From: Thiorhodospira sibirica ATCC 700588
GTDB lineage: Bacteria; Pseudomonadota; Gammaproteobacteria; Ectothiorhodospirales; Ectothiorhodospiraceae
DNA: 64,000 nt
Direction: 5' to 3'
NCBI RefSeq assembly: GCF_000227725.2
Contig: NZ_MU255056.1
Coordinates: 1,672,884-1,736,883, forward strand
A program made the position numbers and the translations under genes. Under the pieces are notes generated by a model that saw only the letters and a list, made by a program, of their open reading frames with translations, was not told where the DNA came from and made no database searches. Below, one piece after another: positions 1 to 10,186 of the stretch. The stretch's first letter is position 1, and each line of letters starts with the position of its first letter.

Positions 1-1712
1 TGTGGATGCTTGGCGGATGTACAGCCAGCCCACCGGCGCGCCCCACCGATGATACTCCGCCAGCCCCCTTGCTAACATCGCCCCTGCCCATCTTCTACGA
101 TGCGGTTCCCGACGACGATGTATTTGCCAATCTGCTCTATGAATTGCTGGTGGGCGAGATTGCCGGTCATCTCGGACAGCTGGACATTTCCGTGGAACAT
201 TATCTGCGCGCCGCGCAGCTCAGTCATGAGCCCCAAGTGGCAGAACGCGCCACCCGCATCGCTCTCATTGCCGGGGCGGCGGATCTGGCCATCGAAGCCG
301 TACAGCGCTGGCTGGTACTGGCCCCGGAGAATCTGGATGCGCGTCAGGTTTTAGCGGCCTTGCTGGTCAACGAAGGCCGGCCCGAGGAGGCACTCGGGCA
401 CCTGGAATACCTGATGCAGCGGGTGCAACAGGTTGAGGATAATGGCTTTGGTCTGGTCGCCAGTCTGCTCAGTCGCAGCCAGGATGCCCGCGCCGCCACC
501 CAGGCCATGCGCCTGCTGGCACAGCGCTATCCCAATGATATCCGCGCCTATCTGGCACTGGCTAATCTGGCGGCACACCATCAAGACTATGCCGGCGCCC
601 TACTGGCTGCAGAGCAGGCCCTGCGCATCCATCCGCAGTCGATGCCCGCCCGCATGATCAAAGCGCGTGCCTTAAGTGAAACCGGTCAGGCCGCTGCGGC
701 GCTGGAATCCCTGCAACGCCTGCTCCAGGATCATCCCGATAACCATGAACTGCGTATGACCTATGCACGGATGCTGTTGCGTGAGCGGCGTTTTGACGAG
801 GCTCAGACCGTATTTAGCACGCTGATCCAACGCCGTCCGCACGACAGCGACCTCATCTACACCCTGGCTTTGCTGCATATTGAAGCGGAACAGTATCAAA
901 GCGCCGAGCGCCTGCTGCGCCAGCTTCTGGAACTGCGCGTGCATGAACAGGAAGCGCGCTACTATCTGGGACGCATTGCCGACATCACGGGGCGGCCTGC
1001 ACAGGCACTGCAATGGTATGAGCGGGTCAGCGATGGTGATTACTGGCTGGAAGCCCATAGCCGTGCTGCCACCCTGCACGCCCAGGCCGGACGGTTGCAT
1101 ACTGCCCGTGAGCGCTTTGAGCGGCTGCGCTTTGAAAGCGTCCACTCTGATGAAACCGTGCGCCTGTATCTGCTGGAGACGCAAATTCTGCGTGATCAGC
1201 GCGCCTATGCAGAGGGCATGACGCTGCTCAACGAGGCGCTGGAGTTCTACCCCGACGATCCGCAACTGCTGTATGCCCGCGCCTTGATGGCCGAGCGCCT
1301 GGACCGCCTGGACATCCTTGAAGCCGATTTGCGCACCATTTTGGCCCAGGATCCCGACAATGCCGCTGCGCTCAATGCCCTGGGCTATACCCTGGCGGAT
1401 CGCACCGATCGCTATCAGGAGGCCTACGGCTATATCATCCGCGCCTATGAACTGGTTTCCGATGATGCCGCGATCACCGACAGTCTGGGCTGGGTGCTGT
1501 TTCGTCTGGGGCGCCTGGATGAGGCTGAAATCTACTTACGCCGGGCCCATGCCATGCTTGAAGATGCCGAAATCGCCAGCAATCTGGCCGCACTTTTGTG
1601 GGCACGCGGTCACTATGACGAGGCGTGGGAGATTTTGCGCACCGCCCTGGAAGCCGATCCTGCGCATGAACGTCTGTTACGCCTGCAACGGCAGTTCAGC
1701 CACGATGAATAA
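1..1712 (+). CDS. TPR-repeat outer-membrane lipoprotein (5' end outside window)
   Basis: The frame is open to the left edge, and the first visible codons read W-M-L-G-G-C-T. L-G-G-C looks like a lipobox, so the signal peptide and true start probably lie upstream of the window; the ATG at position 6 would cut it off. The visible ~568 residues are almost entirely helical TPR-like repeats (for example NALGYTLADRTDRYQEAY and DSLGWVLFRLGRLDEAE). Proteins of this kind often sit directly upstream of lolB in gammaproteobacteria and are thought to act as periplasm-facing lipoprotein scaffolds. The stop codon overlaps the lolB start by 8 nt, so the two are probably translated together. Exact partner unknown. 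Confidence 0.8.
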   Translation, partial: WMLGGCTASPPARPTDDTPPAPLLTSPLPIFYDAVPDDDVFANLLYELLVGEIAGHLGQLDISVEHYLRAAQLSHEPQVAERATRIALIAGAADLAIEAVQRWLVLAPENLDARQVLAALLVNEGRPEEALGHLEYLMQRVQQVEDNGFGLVASLLSRSQDARAATQAMRLLAQRYPNDIRAYLALANLAAHHQDYAGALLAAEQALRIHPQSMPARMIKARALSETGQAAAALESLQRLLQDHPDNHELRMTYARMLLRERRFDEAQTVFSTLIQRRPHDSDLIYTLALLHIEAEQYQSAERLLRQLLELRVHEQEARYYLGRIADITGRPAQALQWYERVSDGDYWLEAHSRAATLHAQAGRLHTARERFERLRFESVHSDETVRLYLLETQILRDQRAYAEGMTLLNEALEFYPDDPQLLYARALMAERLDRLDILEADLRTILAQDPDNAAALNALGYTLADRTDRYQEAYGYIIRAYELVSDDAAITDSLGWVLFRLGRLDEAEIYLRRAHAMLEDAEIASNLAALLWARGHYDEAWEILRTALEADPAHERLLRLQRQFSHDE

Positions 1713-2334
1713 GGCGCTGCTGCTGTTGCTGTGGCTGGGCATCTGGCTGACGGGCTGCACCACATTGCCACCGCTGTCAAATGAAGATCAGGCCGACCGT
1801 TGGCAAGACCGCCAGGCCGAACTTCTCCAGCTACAACACTGGGTCATTCATGGGCGCATTGCCTTGCGCCATGAAGATGAACAATGGCATGCCAATGTGC
1901 GCTGGCGTCAGGATCAGGCCGAGTTTGATATTCAACTCTTTGGCCCTTTCGGGCGCGATATTGCCCGGATTCAGGGCAATAGCGAAGGCGTCACCCTGCG
2001 CACCGGCGAAGGCGAGCACTACCTGGCCCGCCATGTCGATGAACTCACCCAGCAGGTGCTCGGCTGGCCCCTGCCCGCCGCCGGGCTACGCTACTGGATC
2101 CTGGGCCATCCCCTGCCCACCGCTGAGCACACGCTCAAGCTCGGCGCCCAGGGACAGCTTGAATCCCTGTACCAATCGGGTTGGGAGATTCGTTATGAGC
2201 GCTACAATGACGCCCCTTTGCCGCTGCCACAGCGGATGCGTCTGCAGTATGAAAACATCTACCTGCGCCTGCTGATTGACGAATGGCATCTGCAACCAGA
2301 CGCCCCGCCGTTCAACCCTAACTTCGGCGTCTAA
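1705..2334 (+). CDS. lolB: outer membrane lipoprotein LolB
   Basis: LolB is the outer-membrane receptor that takes lipoproteins from the periplasmic carrier LolA and inserts them in the outer membrane. The 209-residue product starts with a lipoprotein signal (MNKALLLLLWLGIWLTGC, lipobox LTGC), followed by LolB features: the HGRIAL and W-x-Q strands near residues 45-65, LFGPFGRD, LTQQVLGWPLP near residue 115 and the GW-x-I-x-Y strand near residue 160. Length matches the family. The ATG overlaps the upstream TPR gene (ATGAATAA). The usual neighbour ispE is not next to it; thiL follows after 8 nt. Confidence 0.92.
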   Translation: MNKALLLLLWLGIWLTGCTTLPPLSNEDQADRWQDRQAELLQLQHWVIHGRIALRHEDEQWHANVRWRQDQAEFDIQLFGPFGRDIARIQGNSEGVTLRTGEGEHYLARHVDELTQQVLGWPLPAAGLRYWILGHPLPTAEHTLKLGAQGQLESLYQSGWEIRYERYNDAPLPLPQRMRLQYENIYLRLLIDEWHLQPDAPPFNPNFGV

Positions 2335-2342
2335 GGTTTTTT

Positions 2343-3320
2343 ATGGGCACAGAATTTGACGTGATTGCCGCATACTTTGATTTGCCCAGCTCGCGTGAGG
2401 ATGTGCTGCTGGGGGTGGGGGATGATGGGGCTGTGTTGCGGGTGCCGCCGGGGTATGTGCTGGTGGTAAGCACCGATACCTTGGTCGCCGGGGTGCATTT
2501 CCCCCAGGATACCCCGGCGCAGGCGATTGGCCACAAAGCCTTGGCGGTGAATCTAAGCGATCTGGCAGCGATGGGAGCGCAACCCGCCTGGGTCACGTTA
2601 GCGCTGACCTTGCCTGCAGCAGATCGTGCCTGGATCAGTGGCTTTATGCAGGGCTTTCGCGGCCTGCTGGAGCAGGAGGGGGTGGCGCTGGTCGGCGGGG
2701 ATACCACCTGCGGGCCTTTGTCAATTACTGTGCAAGCCTTGGGATGGGTCGAACCGGATAAGGCGCTCAGACGCGATGCCGCCCGCCCGGAGGAGTTGAT
2801 CTTTGTCACCGGCACCCTCGGTGATGCGGCGGCGGGCTTACACTGCTGGCAACAGGGCATTCAAACGCCACACAGTCCCGCCCTGATTGAGCGCCTGTGC
2901 TATCCCACGCCGCGCTGTGCGCTGGGGACACAGTTGCACGCCTACGAGGTGCGGGCAGCCATTGATATCTCGGATGGTTTATGTGCGGATCTGGGGCATA
3001 TTCTCAAAGCCTCTGCGCTGGGGGCTACCCTGTATCTGGAACATCTGCCCCTGTCGGCGGCGCTACAGGCCCATTTACACCAGCATCCCGTGGCGCTTGA
3101 ACAGTATCCCGCCCTCAACGGCGGTGATGATTATGAACTTCTGTTCACTGCCCCCGCGCCGGCTGAGAAAGATTTGCGCCGCCTTTGCACCGCCTTACAG
3201 ATTCCACTGACCTGCATCGGCCATACCCACACCACCCCCGGTTGCCTGCTGCAAACGCCTGACGGTAGGCATATAAGCCTAAGCCGCCGGGGCTATGAGC
3301 ATTTTGCGCCTGCCTGCTGA
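2343..3320 (+). CDS. thiL: thiamine-monophosphate kinase
   Basis: ThiL phosphorylates thiamine monophosphate to the cofactor thiamine diphosphate, using ATP in the cytoplasm. The 325-residue product has the family's N-terminal GVGDDGAVL nucleotide/Mg motif (residues 24-32), STDTLVAGVHF, the HKALAVNLSDLAAMGA segment, the GGDTT motif near residue 118, DISDGL near residue 210 and GGDDYELLF near residue 260. These are the acidic clusters of PurM/ThiL-fold enzymes. Length is normal. It starts 8 nt after lolB, so it is probably in the same operon; the more common partner nusB is absent here. Confidence 0.95.
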   Translation: MGTEFDVIAAYFDLPSSREDVLLGVGDDGAVLRVPPGYVLVVSTDTLVAGVHFPQDTPAQAIGHKALAVNLSDLAAMGAQPAWVTLALTLPAADRAWISGFMQGFRGLLEQEGVALVGGDTTCGPLSITVQALGWVEPDKALRRDAARPEELIFVTGTLGDAAAGLHCWQQGIQTPHSPALIERLCYPTPRCALGTQLHAYEVRAAIDISDGLCADLGHILKASALGATLYLEHLPLSAALQAHLHQHPVALEQYPALNGGDDYELLFTAPAPAEKDLRRLCTALQIPLTCIGHTHTTPGCLLQTPDGRHISLSRRGYEHFAPAC

Positions 3321-3529
3321 GACCACGCCCTGCGTCTTCCCTGTCCATGACAGTGAAAGCGGCAAAGTATCGGTTATACTAACCGCCAACAATATCCCCA
3401 TGGCCTCACCCCTCATAAGCGCGCCGCACGGTGCGTGAGGGCCGTATATGGAAGGTAGTGCGGCCTGCTGATGCCAAAAGGGACATGATTATCATTTTTA
3501 TTTATTACCACTGTCCTGAGTCTTAAAAC

Positions 3530-6500
3530 ATGCCCGAGATGACACAAGAACATGGTGTTGACAGCGCGGATATACCCTCCAGGGAGCTGCCGACGGTGGT
3601 CGGAATCGGGGCATCGGCAGGCGGCATTGAGGCGCTAAGCCGGTTGCTGCGCGCCTTGCCGGAAAACACCCATTTCAGCTATGTCATCGCGCAGCATTTG
3701 TCCGCCGAACACCCCAGCATGTTGACTGATATTTTAGGGCGCGAGACCCAGTTGCCGGTGATGGAACTGGAAGACGGCTTTGCGCCTGCGCCCAATACCA
3801 TCTACATCACGCCGGCAGCGGCAAATGTCCTGTTTGAAGAAGGGATTTTTCGGCTCAAGGAAACCACCGTCCGGGGAACGCCCAAGCCTTCCATTGATCT
3901 ACTGTTTCGCAGCCTCGCCATGGATCTGGGCGAGCTGGCCATTGGGATTGTGCTGTCTGGCACCGGCACCGATGGCGCAGAGGGCGTGAAGGCCATCAAG
4001 CAGGCGGGGGGTTATGTGCTGGTGCAAAGCCTGGACACCGCCAAATATACCGGGATGCCGCAAGCAGCGGCGGATACCGGCGTGGCTGACGAGATATTGC
4101 CCCCTGAAGGCATTGGGGAGGCCCTGACGCGCTTAAATCAGCATTTGCCCACGCCAACCGCTTTGTCTTCTTTGCCGCAAAATCTGGGCAAGCACACCGA
4201 GCTTGAGCGCATTGTGCGTCTGGTGCGTACCCGTACCGGGGTGGATCTGGGGCTCTATAAAGAAGCGACGATGTTGCGCCGTTTGCAGCGCCGTTTGCAT
4301 GAAAGCAATGCCGCCTCCTTGGGTGAATATCTGGATCTGCTTGAGCATCGCCTTGATGAAGCCGAGGCGTTGGTCAATACGCTGCATATCGTAGTCACCA
4401 GCTTTTTTCGTGATACCGAGGCCTTCAATGCGCTCAGTACCTTCATTCAATTGATTGTGCAGCGCAAACCCACGGATGAGGCCCTGCGTATCTGGATTGC
4501 GGGATGCGCCACCGGCGAGGAGGCCTATTCCGTGGGGATGCTGGTGCTGGAAGCCATGCGCGAACAGACCAAGCACCTCAAAGTACAAATCTATGCCACC
4601 GATGTGGATCTGGATGCGCTGGCCACTGCCCGGCGCGGGGTCTATTCCAGCAGCGCCATTGAGTTACTGGATCGTGCCCTGTTGCAGCGCTATTTTCACA
4701 AGATCAAGGATTGCTATCAGGTCAATCAGGTGTTGCGTGAGCTGATCGTTTTTGCCAAACACGACCTGATCAAGGATCCGCCCTTCTTGCATCTGGATAT
4801 GGTGAGCTGTCGCAATCTGCTGATCTATTTTAAAAACGATATTCAAGGGCGCGTTCTGGAAACCTTCCATTACGCCCTGCGCAGTTATGGCTATCTGTTT
4901 TTGGGGCGTTCTGAAACCACGCATTGTCGTGAAACCTTGTTTGTCACCGTCTCCAAGCCGGCCAAGCTGTACCAGCGTAAGCCGGGTGATTCCAGCTATA
5001 TTCCCCCAATCCAGCGCCTGGGTAACGGTGGCGGGGCAGCCAGCGCCACGGCCATAGAACAGCGCAGCCCAGGGATTTTGGAGCGCATTCTGGATTCCTT
5101 GCAGCAAAGCTATGTGCCGCCGGGTCTGTTGCTGGATGAGCGTCTGGATATTCGGCGGATTTTGGGCAAAGGTGGTCAGTATCTGCGTCACAAAGAAGGC
5201 CAGACCAGCTTAAACGCGGTGGAGCTGATACCCAAGCATCTCGGGCTGGATCTGCGGGCGCTGGTGGCCAAGTCCAAGCGATCCGGGATGCCGGTGCATG
5301 GGCGCACGGTGAAATATCGGCTGGACACCGAGGAAGTGGCGGTGCGCCTCGTGGTGAGGCCGCTGGTGGATGATAGCGCCGAGCTACTGTATCTGGTGCT
5401 GTTTGAACCGCAAAACCTGAGTGTGCCGGTTGCCGACCATTCGGCCTCGCTCGGACCGGCGGATGAAGACAGTGTGCGCGCCCTGGAGCACGAGCTGGCC
5501 GCCACCCGCGAACATCTGCAAACGGTGGTGCAGGAGCTGGAAACCACCAATGAAGAACTGCAATCGACCAACGAGGAACTGCAATCGGCCAACGAGGAGC
5601 TGCAATCGACCAATGAAGAGCTGGAAACCTCCAACGAGGAATTGCAAGCCACCAACGAGGAACTGTCTACAGTCAATCAGGAACTGCAAGGCCGCTCCGA
5701 GCAATTGGCCCTGGTCAACAGCGACCTGCAAAACATCAAAGACAGCCTGCCCTATCCGATCATTGCCATCGACAGCCATTTATGCGTCAAGCACTTCAAT
5801 CAGGAAGCACAGCGCATTTTCAATCTGAACAATGAGGATATGGGCAAAAATGTGGCGACGCTGCAGGCACTGGTCAGCGTCTCTGGTCTGGTTGAGCGTC
5901 TGGATCAGGTGATTCGCTCAAGCCAGCCCTTTGAACAGCAAATCAGCGCCCCCGGCGATTATCTGATGCGCATTCAACCGTATGCGGGCACCAAGCATCA
6001 CGGGGCGGGGGCGATTCTGACCTTTTGGGATAATGCCGAGATCATCAAAACCCAAAACGAACTGCGCGAAAGTGAGAACCGTCTGCAGCAAATCCTCAAC
6101 CACTCGCCGTTATGGGATTATGTCAAGGACCGGGGTGGGCGCTATCTGTTGATCAATCGACGAATGCTGGAGGTCATCGGTTATCAGGCCGCCGAGGTCA
6201 TTGGACGGGTGGATGAGGAGCTGTTTAGCCCCGAGATCACCCGCATTTTTCGCCAGGCCGACCATCAGGCGCTGACCAGTGAAAAAGTGGTTGAAATCGA
6301 GCATTGCCTGCACATCGGCGGCAAGGACGTGATCCTGCTGGCCTCGCATTTCACCTTGCGCGATGCTGCCGGCATTGCCTATGCGGTGTGTATGAAAGCC
6401 CTGGATATCACCGCCCGCAAAGCCAATGAGATGCTGGTCAACCTGCAATCACAGGCCCTCAATGCCAGCGCCAATGGCATTGCCATCACTGCGGGTACCA

Positions 6501-8371
6501 ACGACTTCCCCATTATCTATGTCAACAAAGCCTTCAGCAGCATTACCGGCTACACGCTGGAAGAGTCCAAAGGACGCAGCTTTGGCTTTTTATTCGAGGC
6601 GCTGGCAGACGATCAGGCCCCGGCCCTGGCGAATATTCATCTCGGCATGCAAAACGGCAAGGTCGTGCATACCCTCGTGCGCAGTCGGCACAAAAATGGC
6701 ACGATTTTCTGGAATGAGTTATCCATTTACCCCATTACCGACGAGCACGCCCGGATCAGTCATTTTGTCGCCGTGCAAAATGATGTCTCCGAACAGGTCA
6801 AAGCCCGTCACGAGCTGGCAGAAAATGAACGCCGCCTGCGCCATGCCCAGTTGTATGCCCAGGTATGGAGTTTTGAGTGGGATATCGAAGAAGACCGCTT
6901 CCACTCGCTCAACATCGCCAATGACATCTTCGGCCAGATCGAGGCCATTCAGATCCCTAATCTGCGCAGCTTTTTGCGCCTGCTGCATCAGGACGACCGC
7001 CACAGCGTCTATAGCGCCATGATCGCCTGTCGCGATGGCAAGGCCGATGCGCTGGATATTGAATACCGCCTGCACGATGATCTGCTGGGTGATCGCTGGC
7101 TGCATACCCGGGCGGCGGTGGATTGTGAAAACGGACGCCAGCGCAAGCTGTTAGGGTTGACCCAGGACATCACCGAGCGCAAGCTGGGCGAGCTGCATCT
7201 GGCCGCCGCCCGCGATGAAGCCGAAAAGGCGAACCGGGCAAAAAATGAATTTCTCTCGCGCATGAGCCACGAATTGCGCACTCCGCTCAATGCCATCTTG
7301 GGTTTTGCCCAGTTGCTGGAGGTCGATGAGCAGCAAAGCGAGACGCACCGTGATTCCATTCAGGAAATCCTGCGTGCCGGTTGGCATCTGTTGGCGCTGA
7401 TCAACGATATTCTGGATCTGTCACGGCTGGAAACCGGGCGTCTGGAGGTACAGCGGGAGCTTGTCGATACCAAATCGGTGATTGAGGAATGTATCAGCGC
7501 CTTGATGCCGACCACGCGCCCGCGCCATATCAGCATCAGCAAGGAGCTGGATGCAGGTATGCTGGTGTGGGCGGATCGCACCCGCCTTAAACAGGTGCTG
7601 CTCAATATTATCTCCAATGCCATCAAATACAACCGCGACCAGGGCACGGTGGTGATTCGCTCCAAACCCGGCAAAAACGGTAATGCCTACATCATCATTG
7701 CCGACAGCGGCATCGGCATGAGCGAAGAGCAGACCAAGCGTCTGTTCCAGCCTTTTGAGCGTTTGGGCCGGGAGATGTCGGAGGTAGACGGTGTTGGTAT
7801 CGGTCTGTCATTATCCCAGCAGCTACTGGATATGATGCATGGCACGGTGCAGGTAGAAAGCACGCCCGGCAAAGGCAGCGTTTTCACGGTGATGCTGCCC
7901 TTACATGATGAGGTTGACGATGCGGGGTACGGTGGCATGATCGTGCCCCCGCCGCCTGTGCCTGCTGAAGCGGGCGAGGTACCGGCACTAAGCCATGATA
8001 ATTTCATCAAAGTCCTTTATATTGAAGATAATCCGGCCAATTTAATGGTGATGCGCCGTCTCATGGACAGTCATCCCAATATTGCGCTGGCCGAGGCCAA
8101 CACCGGGCGGCTGGGGATTGAGTTGGCGCTGGCCACACAGCCACAGCTGATTTTGCTGGATTTGCATTTGCCGGACATGACCGGCTTTGAGGTCCTTAAG
8201 CGGTTGCGCGCCGAGCCAGAATGTACGCACACGCCGATCATCGCGGTGAGTGCCGATGCCGGGGTGAGCCGGATAAAAGAGGCTTTGGGCATTGGCTTTG
8301 ATGATTATGTGGTCAAACCCTTTCGCCTGGCTGATCTCGAACGTGCCGTGTTAAAGTTTTCCAGGCCGTAA
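3530..8371 (+). CDS. CheB-CheR-PAS hybrid histidine kinase with C-terminal receiver
   Basis: A 1613-residue signalling fusion. Order: CheB methylesterase domain (about 22-200; catalytic S29 in GIGASAGG, H56 in AQH, D148 in GTGTDGAEG); CheR-type SAM methyltransferase (about 215-480; AGCATGEEAYS); a coiled coil of near-exact 7-residue repeats (NEELQST-type, about 650-725); several PAS/PAC segments (about 730-1220); HisKA with phospho-acceptor His in MSHELRTPLN (about 1245); HATPase (DSGIGMS); and a receiver with LLDLHLPDM (about 1542). No transmembrane segment is seen, so it is probably cytoplasmic. Such fusions occur widely in bacteria as stress or chemosensory regulators. It is a single-gene unit with ~210 nt upstream. 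Input signal unknown; not part of a visible chemotaxis operon. Confidence 0.93.
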   Translation: MPEMTQEHGVDSADIPSRELPTVVGIGASAGGIEALSRLLRALPENTHFSYVIAQHLSAEHPSMLTDILGRETQLPVMELEDGFAPAPNTIYITPAAANVLFEEGIFRLKETTVRGTPKPSIDLLFRSLAMDLGELAIGIVLSGTGTDGAEGVKAIKQAGGYVLVQSLDTAKYTGMPQAAADTGVADEILPPEGIGEALTRLNQHLPTPTALSSLPQNLGKHTELERIVRLVRTRTGVDLGLYKEATMLRRLQRRLHESNAASLGEYLDLLEHRLDEAEALVNTLHIVVTSFFRDTEAFNALSTFIQLIVQRKPTDEALRIWIAGCATGEEAYSVGMLVLEAMREQTKHLKVQIYATDVDLDALATARRGVYSSSAIELLDRALLQRYFHKIKDCYQVNQVLRELIVFAKHDLIKDPPFLHLDMVSCRNLLIYFKNDIQGRVLETFHYALRSYGYLFLGRSETTHCRETLFVTVSKPAKLYQRKPGDSSYIPPIQRLGNGGGAASATAIEQRSPGILERILDSLQQSYVPPGLLLDERLDIRRILGKGGQYLRHKEGQTSLNAVELIPKHLGLDLRALVAKSKRSGMPVHGRTVKYRLDTEEVAVRLVVRPLVDDSAELLYLVLFEPQNLSVPVADHSASLGPADEDSVRALEHELAATREHLQTVVQELETTNEELQSTNEELQSANEELQSTNEELETSNEELQATNEELSTVNQELQGRSEQLALVNSDLQNIKDSLPYPIIAIDSHLCVKHFNQEAQRIFNLNNEDMGKNVATLQALVSVSGLVERLDQVIRSSQPFEQQISAPGDYLMRIQPYAGTKHHGAGAILTFWDNAEIIKTQNELRESENRLQQILNHSPLWDYVKDRGGRYLLINRRMLEVIGYQAAEVIGRVDEELFSPEITRIFRQADHQALTSEKVVEIEHCLHIGGKDVILLASHFTLRDAAGIAYAVCMKALDITARKANEMLVNLQSQALNASANGIAITAGTNDFPIIYVNKAFSSITGYTLEESKGRSFGFLFEALADDQAPALANIHLGMQNGKVVHTLVRSRHKNGTIFWNELSIYPITDEHARISHFVAVQNDVSEQVKARHELAENERRLRHAQLYAQVWSFEWDIEEDRFHSLNIANDIFGQIEAIQIPNLRSFLRLLHQDDRHSVYSAMIACRDGKADALDIEYRLHDDLLGDRWLHTRAAVDCENGRQRKLLGLTQDITERKLGELHLAAARDEAEKANRAKNEFLSRMSHELRTPLNAILGFAQLLEVDEQQSETHRDSIQEILRAGWHLLALINDILDLSRLETGRLEVQRELVDTKSVIEECISALMPTTRPRHISISKELDAGMLVWADRTRLKQVLLNIISNAIKYNRDQGTVVIRSKPGKNGNAYIIIADSGIGMSEEQTKRLFQPFERLGREMSEVDGVGIGLSLSQQLLDMMHGTVQVESTPGKGSVFTVMLPLHDEVDDAGYGGMIVPPPPVPAEAGEVPALSHDNFIKVLYIEDNPANLMVMRRLMDSHPNIALAEANTGRLGIELALATQPQLILLDLHLPDMTGFEVLKRLRAEPECTHTPIIAVSADAGVSRIKEALGIGFDDYVVKPFRLADLERAVLKFSRP

Positions 8372-8425
8372 AGCACCGCTGGGCGTGTCTGTCCAGGGGC
8401 CCGCAACTCCAAGGAAGCGCTAAAC

Positions 8426-9010
8426 GTGTACAACCTGAGTCTGCAAGTCTTACGCACCGACACCTCCGGCATGCCGCTTGAGTGGATTGATTATCAACAG
8501 GCAGTACGCCTTTACTTTGCGCAGCAGGTGGCCTACACCTGCGGCAGTCTGCTCTATCGCATTCGCGGGGGTGTGCAGGCGCGTAGCGGGCGACGCAGCC
8601 TCATTGAGGTCAATTCCATCATCGCCACCCACGGCACCAACCGCGCCCTGCGTAGCGGCTATGTACCGCCTTTGAACAACCGGGCGCTGTTTCGCCGTGA
8701 TGCCTGTTTATGCCTGTATTGCGGACAGCCGTTTAAACGCCATGAGCTTTCCCGCGATCATGTCACTCCGATTACTCAGGGCGGGCGCGATGTCTGGGAA
8801 AATGTGGTCACTGCCTGTAAGCGCTGCAATAATCACAAGGCCGGACGCACCCCTGAGCAGGCGGGAATGCAGCTGCTAGCCGTGCCGTTTATGCCCACCC
8901 ATGCCGAGTATATTTACTTGCAAAGCCGCCATGTGCTGAGCGACCAGATGGCGTTTTTAAAGGCCCATTTCCCGCGCAGCAGTCCCTTACGTCAGCGTGC
9001 GCTGCAATAA
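8426..9010 (+). CDS. HNH endonuclease family protein
   Basis: A 194-residue protein with a compact HNH / beta-beta-alpha-metal domain: CLYCGQPF (zinc Cys pair), SRDHVTPITQGG (catalytic His), WENVVTACKRCNNHKAGRTP (Asn/His and second Cys pair) at about residues 91-150. The N-terminal ~85 residues (PLEWIDYQQAV, FSLL-type) match stand-alone McrA-like HNH proteins common in proteobacteria. The GTG start is favoured because AAGGAAG lies 8-10 nt upstream. There is no RuvC or arginine-rich bridge helix, so this is not IscB or Cas9-like. Biological role unknown; it lies alone between the hybrid kinase and hemH. Confidence 0.85.
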   Translation: MYNLSLQVLRTDTSGMPLEWIDYQQAVRLYFAQQVAYTCGSLLYRIRGGVQARSGRRSLIEVNSIIATHGTNRALRSGYVPPLNNRALFRRDACLCLYCGQPFKRHELSRDHVTPITQGGRDVWENVVTACKRCNNHKAGRTPEQAGMQLLAVPFMPTHAEYIYLQSRHVLSDQMAFLKAHFPRSSPLRQRALQ

Positions 9011-9052
9011 CACAGCCGCCGCTGATTTTCTCTCATCATTAGCTGAAACCAC

Positions 9053-10162
9053 ATGCACTATATTGGCGAATCCAACCACATCCATGGCGAGGCAGAATGC
9101 CTGGGCGTTTTACTGGCCAACACCGGCACCCCAGATGCCCCGACAGCCCCGGCCCTGCGTCGCTATCTCAAACAGTTTTTGTGGGATCCGCGAGTGGTCG
9201 AAGTGGCCAGACCGCTGTGGTGGGTGATTCTCAACGGTGCCATCCTGCAGGTACGCCCGCGCCGTAGCGCTGAACTTTACGCCAAGGTCTGGACCCCGGA
9301 GGGTTCGCCCTTGCTGGCCATCACCAAAGCCCAGGGACAGGCCCTGCAAAGTGTGCTTGAGCAGCGCCTGCCCGGCCCGGTGCGGGTTGCCATCGCCATG
9401 CGCTATGGACATCCCAGCGTTGCCGAGGCTTTAGAACAGCTGCGTCAGGCCCGCGCCCGGCGTATCCTGGTATTGCCGCTGTATCCACAATATTCCGCCT
9501 CCACCACCGGCTCAATCTTCGACGCCCTGGCGGAAAGTTTCACGCGCTGGCGCTGGGTGCCTGAGCTGCGCTTTATCAACCACTACTATGACGCGCCTAC
9601 TTATATCGAGGCCCTGGCACACAGCGTGCGCAGCCATTGGGCGCAACAAGGCCAGCAGGACTACCTGATGATGTCATTTCACGGCGTCCCCAGAAGCTAC
9701 CTGCTCGCCGGTGATCCCTACCACTGCCACTGCTTTGTCACCGGTCGCCTGCTCGCCGAACAGCTCAAGCTGGAACGCACCGCCTGGGAGCTGACCTTTC
9801 AATCTCGCGTAGGCAGTCAGGAATGGCTCAAACCCTATACCGAAGAAACCCTCAAACTCTTGCCCCGTCAAGGCATCAAACGGATCAGCGTCATTTGCCC
9901 CGGCTTTGCCGCCGACTGTCTGGAAACCCTGGAAGAAATCGCCGTAGAAAACCGCAAAAACTTCCTCAAAGCCGGTGGCGAACATTACAGCTACATCCCC
10001 GCCCTCAATGGCCAGGACATGCACATTGAAACCCTCGCTCAGCTGGTCATACAACACACCCAAGGCTGGCCCGAGGCGGCACCGGACTATGACGCCGTCC
10101 AAGAAGCCGTCAAGGCTGAGCTCACCCGACAACGCGCCATGGAAAAAGGCGCCTCGCGGTAA
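9053..10162 (+). CDS. hemH: ferrochelatase
   Basis: Ferrochelatase inserts ferrous iron into protoporphyrin IX to make protoheme, the branch opposite to the Mg-chelatase (bchHID) encoded further along. The 369-residue product shows GVLLANTGTPDAP at the N-terminus, the LPLYPQYSASTTGS motif near residue 145, SFHGVP with the metal-binding His near residue 205, TFQSRVG-x-x-EWLKPYT, and CPGFAADCLETLEEI with the conserved acidic patch near residue 285. Length is normal. It follows the HNH gene by 42 nt. Having the heme branch close to the BChl branch genes is suggestive, but there is no direct operon link. Confidence 0.95.
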   Translation: MHYIGESNHIHGEAECLGVLLANTGTPDAPTAPALRRYLKQFLWDPRVVEVARPLWWVILNGAILQVRPRRSAELYAKVWTPEGSPLLAITKAQGQALQSVLEQRLPGPVRVAIAMRYGHPSVAEALEQLRQARARRILVLPLYPQYSASTTGSIFDALAESFTRWRWVPELRFINHYYDAPTYIEALAHSVRSHWAQQGQQDYLMMSFHGVPRSYLLAGDPYHCHCFVTGRLLAEQLKLERTAWELTFQSRVGSQEWLKPYTEETLKLLPRQGIKRISVICPGFAADCLETLEEIAVENRKNFLKAGGEHYSYIPALNGQDMHIETLAQLVIQHTQGWPEAAPDYDAVQEAVKAELTRQRAMEKGASR

Positions 10163-10186
10163 TCCCTGCATCCGTTTTGCGCCCAT

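Noticed and set aside
672..1265. 197-codon minus-strand frame opposite the TPR gene
   Set aside because: Antisense shadow; product lacks any domain pattern while the plus frame shows clear TPR periodicity.
8426..9010. HNH protein as the missing IscB partner of the HEARO-like RNA
   Set aside because: Only 194 residues with a lone McrA-like HNH domain; no RuvC-I/II/III motifs, bridge helix or PLMP domain, and 17 kb away.
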